The notes under the pieces: model-generated
The model's input: the letters and a program-made list of their open reading frames with translations, nothing else
What the model was told of the DNA's origin: nothing
The model's database searches: none
Source of the DNA: Truepera sp. bin119
GTDB lineage: Bacteria; Deinococcota; Deinococci; Deinococcales; Trueperaceae
NCBI GenBank assembly: GCA_002239005.1
Contig: MPNL01000005.1
Span: 1 to 64,000, forward strand
Length of the DNA stretch: 64,000 bases
Direction: 5' to 3'
Part shown: piece by piece, positions 58,554 to 64,000 of the stretch
Layout of the letters: each line of letters begins with the position of its first letter
How positions within the stretch are numbered: position 1 is the first letter of the stretch
Translations under genes and position numbers: made by a program

Positions 58554-61437
58554 GTTTCCGATCCCCATGAGGGGTAATGAGAGGACGCCGTCTATGAAGA
58601 TCCCCGACAAGATCACCATCGCGTAGCCGACCCATGAGGGGTAATGAGAGGACGCCGTGACCGCCAGCGGCCAGGACCCCCGAAAGTTTCCGATCCCCAT
58701 GAGGGGTAATGAGCCGCACGGACCCTCTGTGGTATGTGGGGGATTCAGGAGTTTCCGATCCCCATGAGGGGTAATGAGGAGTTGGCCGGCAGCGGCGACT
58801 TCACCCTGGCCGAGACCCGGTTTCCGATCCCCATGAGGGGTAATGAGTCATATGTTTTGCCCGTGCCCCTGCCACCGTAGACGAGTTTCCGATCCCCATG
58901 AGGGGTAATGAGTTTTGGACCGGGGTAAATGGACCTCTGACAGGCAACCGAGTTTCCGATCCCCATGAGGGGTAATGAGCCTTGCAGCTCCCTGGCGGAT
59001 GCCAAAGAGTTGGCTGGTTTCCGATCCCCATGAGGGGTAATGAGTGGTCTACTGGCTCGGCTGGCTCAAGGCCGAACTGGAGGTTTCCGATCCCCATGAG
59101 GGGTAATGAGTGGCTCGACTACCTGGGCACCCGGCTCGGCATCCGGAGGGTTTCCGATCCCCATGAGGGGTAATGAGTTCCCATCCTTTGATGCTGGCCT
59201 CAGTGGAGGTGGACAGTTTCCGATCCCCATGAGGGGTAATGAGATCCGAGGTGGGCAGCTCCAGGGTGGGCCGGGAGGGCAGTTTCCGATCCCCATGAGG
59301 GGTAATGAGCATGCCCCCTGAGCGGACCAAGACCCACGCTAAGGCCGTTTCCGATCCCCATGAGGGGTAATGAGTCGGATGTTTGGAGGATACCGATAAT
59401 TTCATCTTCTGGTTTCCGATCCCCATGAGGGGTAATGAGTAATCTGACCGCCAGCGGCCTTCGTTCTGGGGAATCCGGTTTCCGATCCCCATGAGGGGTA
59501 ATGAGTACGCCTCTTTCGCGGAGTTTCCGATTGAGGCAGGAGTTTCCGATCCCCATGAGGGGTAATGAGCTGCTGTGAGACTCTTCATTATCCTCGCCCT
59601 GGTCCTGTTTCCGATCCCCATGAGGGGTAATGAGGTACTCGGTGTAGGTGGTGGAAGAGAAATTGGCCCCTGTTTCCGATCCCCATGAGGGGTAATGAGG
59701 GTGAACTCTCGGCCAACATCGCCGCGGCCGCGACCTGTTTCCGATCCCCATGAGGGGTAATGAGGTTTAGGACCAACTTCGAGCGCAATGCAGCTATTGA
59801 GAGTTTCCGATCCCCATGAGGGGTAATGAGACCGGAGGGAATAGGGTCTACGAGATTAGCCTAGGTAGTTTCCGATCCCCATGAGGGGTAATGAGGTCCT
59901 GACCGAGGACAACTTCCAGGTGGTCAATCGCGTTTCCGATCCCCATGAGGGGTAATGAGGACGGAGTGAATCACACGATCCTGATGAGTCGGGGTGCAGT
60001 TTCCGATCCCCATGAGGGGTAATGAGTCCAACCACCGGCCCTTCGTGGTCGAGGACCGCGACCCGTTTCCGATCCCCATGAGGGGTAATGAGCACGGATA
60101 GAGACTCGGTTCCGCGATTTCGTAGTACCGTTTCCGATCCCCATGAGGGGTAATGAGACTGGTGCAGATCGATCGTGCGGAGCCTCTCAACTGGTTTCCG
60201 ATCCCCATGAGGGGTAATGAGATGGTGATTGTGGGGCCTGATGGGGAGCACCTCACCGTTTCCGATCCCCATGAGGGGTAATGAGATCTACGGTGACATG
60301 GCCATCCTGGAGGCCATCTGATGTTTCCGATCCCCATGAGGGGTAATGAGTTAGAAGCCACCGTCGATCCCAGGGACAATAGCGCCTGTTTCCGATCCCC
60401 ATGAGGGGTAATGAGCAGGTGCGGATTGACCTCGACGGTGACGTAACGGCGGTTTCCGATCCCCATGAGGGGTAATGAGTGGATAGAGGCCGCTGGGTAG
60501 AAAGGATTAACGCATGGTTTCCGATCCCCATGAGGGGTAATGAGTCGACGGGCGTCACGACTCGCCGGCGACCACGATTAAAGTTTCCGATCCCCATGAG
60601 GGGTAATGAGTTCCGGGACCTGCTCACCAATCCGCTCTCGAGCGCGCGTTTCCGATCCCCATGAGGGGTAATGAGCGCTGTTCCTCGGCGAGGTCGACCC
60701 CACCGGCGGGCGTTTCCGATCCCCATGAGGGGTAATGAGTGCTCGAAGCGGCCGTGGTTGTAGCTGCGATTGGCGAGGTTTCCGATCCCCATGAGGGGTA
60801 ATGAGTGACACATTGTCAGGTGGTGAACTGTCAGGTGGTGTCGTTTCCGATCCCCATGAGGGGTAATGAGCGGACCATCCGCCAGCTCGAGACCGCTGGC
60901 TCGAATGGTTTCCGATCCCCATGAGGGGTAATGAGAGGTACAGCCCCGAGCCCAAGTGGTGCGACACTCTCGTTTCCGATCCCCATGAGGGGTAATGAGG
61001 TTTATGACCCTGATCTGCACTCCAGGGTTGCCCGGGTTTCCGATCCCCATGAGGGGTAATGAGCAGAACGAGGGGCTTGGCACTGTCTGGGTCTCCGACG
61101 GTTTCCGATCCCCATGAGGGGTAATGAGGTCTGACCTGTCACAACGTCACTCCCGCCTTGGCAGCGTTTCCGATCCCCATGAGGGGTAATGAGTTAGCCG
61201 CGTGCTTCGTTTTGAAGTACCCATGCCAGGGTTTCCGATCCCCATGAGGGGTAATGAGTTACGATAGACCTTATCCCCCGGCTCCGGTGGATCATGGTTT
61301 CCGATCCCCATGAGGGGTAGTGAGCGGTAGTAGTTCGTGGGAGGGCCCTGGATATTTACAGTTTCCGATCCCCATGAGGGGTAATGAGCAGTCGCCCTTG
61401 CTAAACCCTTCCCCTTTACTCGGAGTTTCCGATCCCC
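58554..61437. CRISPR. CRISPR array, 45 repeat units, 28-nt repeat
   Basis: Counted units start at 58554, 58623, 58686, 58751, 58820 and so on to 61361 and 61425. The repeat begins GTTTCCGATCCCC and ends GGGGTAATGAG, with a CCCC/GGGG hairpin around ATGA. Spacers are 36-41 bp where measured. Exceptions: unit 2 (58623-58648) is 26 nt and changed in its left half; unit 43 (61297) has one substitution (GTAGTGAG end); unit 45 (61425-61437) is cut after 13 nt. Orientation is unresolved. Read on minus, the repeat ends GGGGATCGGAAAC, like common 5' handles, and the degenerate unit 2 would be at the trailer. Read on plus, cas2 would be next to the leader and the truncated unit would be the trailer. Confidence 0.97.
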
Positions 61438-61617
61438 TTAGCAGGCAGCCTTTGCCGTGAGAGTTCCCCCAACTCCTCTGCTGCATCTTCAGACCCGGTG
61501 GTGCCAGCGACGATACCTTCCACCTCGGAGTCATCTATGGAGCGGACCTTCTCGCTTGCGTTTTAGGAAATTCCGTCCGAACATTGGCACGCTCCTGCGG
61601 CCCCCAGCGCTTTGGCC
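61438..61617. other. Array-aqp flank
   Basis: 180 bp right of the array. Read on minus, one frame gives SIDDSEVEGIVAGTTGSEDA then AEELGELSRQRLPAKG, running into the cut repeat. This looks protein-like and may be a gene remnant, but it has no start and is stopped upstream. Otherwise nothing recognised. It would be the leader if the array is transcribed on the minus strand. Confidence 0.3.
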
Positions 61618-61813
61618 TCAGTTGGGCCTCCACAGATAGCTCGCCGCCGCCGCGAGTAGGGCCCCGAGGATGGGGGCGAGCCAGTAGAGCCAGTGATCGG
61701 TCCAGAGGTTCGCCAGAAGGGCAGGGGCAAAACTTCTGGCCGGGTTCATGGACGCACCGGTGAATGCGCCCCCGGCGACCGATCCGAGGGCTACGGTGAT
61801 GACCTTGCCCCCT
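61618..61813 (-). pseudogene. Aquaglyceroporin gene, C-terminal fragment
   Basis: C-terminal part of a MIP channel, with the second NPA box in [20 protein letters not shown] and the last helix [20 protein letters not shown]. It is separated from its N-terminal half (63063-63539) by the IS element. The first codons of this fragment ([17 protein letters not shown]) join directly to the IS end. As an isolated fragment it cannot make a channel. Confidence 0.85.
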
Positions 61814-61867
61814 TGAACAGGACCACTCACCACTTCCGTCCTCTACACTCCAAGAGAGGACGAAACC

Positions 61868-62128
61868 ATGAAACGGAAACGCTACACCGAGACCCAGATC
61901 CTCAAGGTCCTCAAGGAATCCGAGGCTGGCCGAAGGACCGGCGACATCGTCCGTCAGTACGGCATCAGTGAGAAGACCCTCTACAACTGGAAACGCAAGT
62001 ACGGCGGCTTGGAAGCCAGCGACTTAAGACAGCTCAAGAACCTCGAAGAAGAGAATCGCAGACTCAAACAGATCGTCGCCGACCTAACGCTGGATAACCA
62101 AGCCTTGACCCGACGAGTCCGCCCTTAG
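61868..62128 (+). CDS. IS3-family OrfA, prematurely stopped by an 18-bp insert
   Basis: An 86-residue transposase regulator with the helix-turn-helix DIVRQYGISEKTLYNWKRKY and a leucine-zipper-like coiled coil (LKNLEEENRRLKQIVADLTL). It ends NQALTRRVRP-stop. Deleting the 18 bp at 62109-62126 restores NQALKDVLGKKW, the usual end of OrfA in this group, just before the A6G slippery run (62139-62145) used to make the OrfAB fusion. So this copy stops before the frameshift site and probably cannot make OrfAB. Confidence 0.85.
   Translation: MKRKRYTETQILKVLKESEAGRRTGDIVRQYGISEKTLYNWKRKYGGLEASDLRQLKNLEEENRRLKQIVADLTLDNQALTRRVRP
62109..62126. repeat. 18-bp insert, copy A (in orfA)
   Basis: CCCGACGAGTCCGCCCTT. 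It differs from copies B/D (written on the same strand as CCCGAAGAGTCCGACCTT) at two positions. Removing it exactly restores the expected orfA reading. Confidence 0.7.
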
Positions 62129-62145
62129 GATGTGCTTGGAAAAAA

Positions 62146-63051
62146 GTGGTGACCGCGACCGCCAAACGCAAAGTCGGTCACTACCTTCAACGGACACACA
62201 ACCAAGGTCGGACTCTTCGGGTTGGCCAACGCCGAGCCTGCCGACTCATGGGGATGAGCCGATCAAGTTATCGCTACCAGAGTCGGCGGGATGACTCCTC
62301 GCTCCTAGCTAGGTTGAAGGTCTTGGCTGAGCAGCGACCACGATTCGGGTACCGGAGATTGCATGCCCTGCTGAGTCGTGAAGGAAGGGTGGTGAACCAC
62401 AAACGGGTGTATCGGCTCTACCGTGAGGAGGGGCTCACCTTACCTTGGAGAGGACGAAAACGCCGGGCGGCAGCCAAGCGAGTGCCGCTCGAGCGGCCAA
62501 CTGGGGTGAATGAGCGCTGGAGTGTGGATTTCATTCATGATCAACTCGGATCTGGGTCAAGGTTCCGGGTGCTCAATGTGGTGGACGATTTCAGTCGGGA
62601 GTGCCTGGCCTGCGAGGTCGACTCGTCTCTACCTGGGGAGCGGGTGGTCCGGATCCTGGATCGGCTGGTCGACTCGCGGGGCAAGCCTGGCTCGATCGTG
62701 TTGGATAACGGGCCGGAGTTCGTGGGTAGGGCCATGGACCGGTGGGCGTACGGGCATGGGGTCAGGCTCTCTTTCATCCCCCCTGGGAGACCTTTGGAGA
62801 ATGCATTCGTGGAGAGTTTCAATGGTCGATTGCGCGACCCGAAGAGTCGGCTTGTCGAGTGCTTGAACTTGCACTGGTTCATGAGCCTGGCCGAAGCTAG
62901 GAGGGTGATTGAAGAGTGGCGCCTCGACTACAACCAGCAGAGGCCGCACAGCAGTTTGGGATACCTGACGCCAGCAGAGTTCGCAAGGTCGGACTCTTCG
63001 GGTCTGAACTCTCAAGCTCAGTGTAGGCTGGACTTGAGAACGGAAGTTTGA
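62146..63051 (+). CDS. IS3-family OrfB transposase (DDE), with inserts
   Basis: A 301-residue integrase-like catalytic half. DDE residues: D128 in ERWSVDFIHD, D187 in IVLDNGPEFVG and E223 in ENAFVESFNGRL, with the usual 35-residue D-E spacing. It contains three 6-codon inserts relative to the family wording as remembered: within HNQGRTLRVGQRRACRL, within RLRDPKSRLVECLNLHWF (expected RLRDECLN), and RSDSSG near the C-terminus. The DDE set is intact but the second insert lies just after the catalytic glutamate helix, so activity is doubtful. Confidence 0.88.
   Translation: MVTATAKRKVGHYLQRTHNQGRTLRVGQRRACRLMGMSRSSYRYQSRRDDSSLLARLKVLAEQRPRFGYRRLHALLSREGRVVNHKRVYRLYREEGLTLPWRGRKRRAAAKRVPLERPTGVNERWSVDFIHDQLGSGSRFRVLNVVDDFSRECLACEVDSSLPGERVVRILDRLVDSRGKPGSIVLDNGPEFVGRAMDRWAYGHGVRLSFIPPGRPLENAFVESFNGRLRDPKSRLVECLNLHWFMSLAEARRVIEEWRLDYNQQRPHSSLGYLTPAEFARSDSSGLNSQAQCRLDLRTEV
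62204..62221. repeat. 18-bp insert, copy B (in orfB)
   Basis: AAGGTCGGACTCTTCGGG, inverted relative to copy A and identical to copy D at 62985. Confidence 0.7.
62838..62855. repeat. 18-bp insert, copy C (in orfB)
   Basis: CCCGAAGAGTCGGCTTGT, same orientation as copy A, four differences from B/D. Deleting it gives RLRDECLN, the usual family wording. Confidence 0.65.
62985..63002. repeat. 18-bp insert, copy D (3' end of orfB)
   Basis: AAGGTCGGACTCTTCGGG, identical to copy B. It encodes RSDSSG after TPAEFA, where the family's conserved part ends. Confidence 0.6.
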
Positions 63052-63062
63052 AGTGGCCCTCA

Positions 63063-63539
63063 AAATGGGGCAGCCTCAGTGAGGCCGATATAGATCCCCG
63101 GATGAGTCCGCTCCTGCAGGACGCAACTGGCGATCACGAACATCAGGAAGAAGGTTAGCGTGACCTCGATGGCGATCCCCTGGATGAGGGAGATGCCCGG
63201 AGCGAGGGAGGTCGCGCCGTGGCCGACGGCTGCCAGCTGCTCGGGGCCGAGGAAGAGCTGCAGGCCCAGGATGGCGGCGATAGCCCCCGAGAGTTCGGCG
63301 CTCCAGTACAGCAAGAGCTCCCTGAAGTTGATACACCCCAGCATCAGGAAACCGACCGTCACAGCGGGATTGAAGTGTGCGAATGAGATCGGACCGACGG
63401 CCGCGATCATCACGGTCACGCTCAGGCCGAAGGCCGCAGCGGTCGCGAGACTTCCGGCTCCGGAGGCGATAGCGGCGATGCCTGCGAACACGAGGGCGAA
63501 GGTGCCGATGAACTCGGCCAGCCAGACTCTCGCGGTCAT
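63063..63539 (-). pseudogene. Aquaglyceroporin gene (AqpS-like), N-terminal fragment
   Basis: N-terminal two thirds of a MIP-family channel. MTARVWLAEFIGTFALVFAG starts the first helix, SFAHFNPAVTVGFLMLG holds the first NPA box, and IQGIAIEVTLTFFLMFVIAS is the fourth helix. The frame runs into the IS and stops at once. The ATG at 63539 overlaps the arsC stop (ATGA). In arsenic operons an aquaglyceroporin next to arsC lets arsenite, made by ArsC, leave the cell; this gene presumably did that before being split. Confidence 0.85.
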
Positions 63540-63988
63540 CGGGAATTCCGCGGTTTCAGCGCCGCTACGCTTAAGGGTTTGCCGGCCTTCAACCTGTAGA
63601 CCAGCTCTCTGCTGAATTCGCTCAGGGCGTCGCGCACCGCCCGCCACCGCTCCAGGGGCGAGCCGGAGGGGTCGGGGAAGGGGAGGTGCAGCCGCCTCGT
63701 CGCGACCGGGTAGACGGGACAGGCTGCCTGAGCGCTGTCGCAGACGGTTATCACGACATCGAAGTTCCAGCTGTCGGGCAGCTCATCCAGGGACTTGGAG
63801 GTGTGGTTGCCGATGTCGATGCCCACTTCAGCCATCACCGCAACGGCGTCGGGTTTCACGAAGGTCTTCTCGGTGCCCGCCGAGCAGACCTCGGCTTCGA
63901 GGCCGAACTCCCCCGCGTAGTGCCTGAGCCAGCCCTCGGCCATCTGGCTGCGGGCGGAGTTGTGGCTGCAGAGGACGAGCAGGCGCAC
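63536..63988 (-). CDS. arsC: Arsenate reductase (thioredoxin-coupled, LMW phosphatase fold)
   Basis: A 150-residue ArsC that reduces arsenate to arsenite. It has the P-loop CSHNSARSQ (Cys7, canonical CxxNSxRSQ) and the two redox cysteines C83 and C90 in VITVCDSAQAACP, the three-cysteine scheme of thioredoxin-dependent enzymes. No arsR regulator or arsB/acr3 efflux gene is visible in the remaining 12 bp of the window, so the upstream part of the operon is outside. Downstream and coupled is the disrupted aquaglyceroporin. Confidence 0.93.
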   Translation of the reverse strand: MRLLVLCSHNSARSQMAEGWLRHYAGEFGLEAEVCSAGTEKTFVKPDAVAVMAEVGIDIGNHTSKSLDELPDSWNFDVVITVCDSAQAACPVYPVATRRLHLPFPDPSGSPLERWRAVRDALSEFSRELVYRLKAGKPLSVAALKPRNSR

Positions 63989-64000
63989 TAGGTCCGCTCT

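Larger units (their letters stand above)
61814..63062 (+). mobile_element. IS3-family insertion sequence (IS407-like group)
   Basis: About 1,249 bp. Terminal inverted repeats, reading inward: left TGAACAGGACCACTCACCAC then TTCCGTCCTC; right TGAGGGCCACTTCAAACTTC then CGTTCTC. They align with a 3-nt gap and about 19 of 25 core matches. The element carries orfA and orfB. It is inserted in the aquaglyceroporin gene. I see no clear target-site duplication (left flank GCCCCCT, right flank AAATGGGG), so ends could be off by a few bases or the copy is old. Confidence 0.8.

Noticed and set aside
59523-59531. GTTTCCGAT inside a spacer, looking like an extra repeat
   Set aside because: Only nine bases match and the rest diverges; the surrounding spacer has normal length.
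58554-61437. Many open frames across the array encoding repeated LPLMGIGN / ITPHGDRK / YPSWGSET peptides
   Set aside because: They are translations of the CRISPR repeat in different frames, not genes.

Overview
The window is GC-rich bacterial DNA with many GTG/TTG starts and tightly packed, often overlapping genes. The UvrC at the left resembles Deinococcota UvrC as I remember it, so a Deinococcota relative (possibly Trueperaceae) is my best guess. This is inference only: there is no rRNA or other decisive marker here.

Layout. 0-3 kb: an uncertain ORF, a small zinc-finger-like protein behind a strong promoter with a palindromic operator, and uvrC. 3.8-8.3 kb (minus): a secreted barrel-like protein, then a three-gene operon of an M20-like protein, a class A beta-lactamase-like serine hydrolase and a metal-dependent amidohydrolase. 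8.9-12.4 kb: peptide/nickel-type ABC importer 1 (binding protein and two permeases, no ATPases). 12.5-16.5 kb: DUF418 membrane protein, a 110-bp palindromic element, a GNAT acetyltransferase, and a MoxR/DUF58 pair. 16.9-23.2 kb: two nucleoside-type ABC permeases, malQ and a ThDP enzyme, mostly overlapping. 23.6-29.4 kb: an aminotransferase, a nitrilase-family amidase and ABC importer 2, again without ATPases.

30.1-48.8 kb is one co-directional run of about 18 genes: three DegT-type aminotransferases, an alpha/beta hydrolase, an M28-like and an M20-like protein whose metal sites look altered, a PqqD/RRE-like small protein, an isochorismatase fold, a phosphotriesterase-like enzyme, two NAD epimerases, hydantoinase/oxoprolinase A and B, an aminotransferase, an M20D amidohydrolase and an SDR. 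The content suggests import and processing of amide- or amino-sugar-containing compounds. The substrate is unknown. Five G/C-run-associated defects between 16.6 and 48.3 kb damage several of these genes and may be assembly errors.

49.2-61.4 kb: a complete type I-D CRISPR-Cas locus (cas6, cas10d, csc2, csc1, cas3', cas4, cas1, cas2) and an array of 45 repeat units with an unusually short 28-nt repeat. Within cas10d there is a Shine-Dalgarno sequence and an in-frame GTG that would give a separate 159-aa Cas11d small subunit. 61.6-64 kb (minus): arsC followed by an arsenic-type aquaglyceroporin gene split by an IS3-family element. That element itself carries four copies of an 18-bp insert, one of which truncates OrfA.
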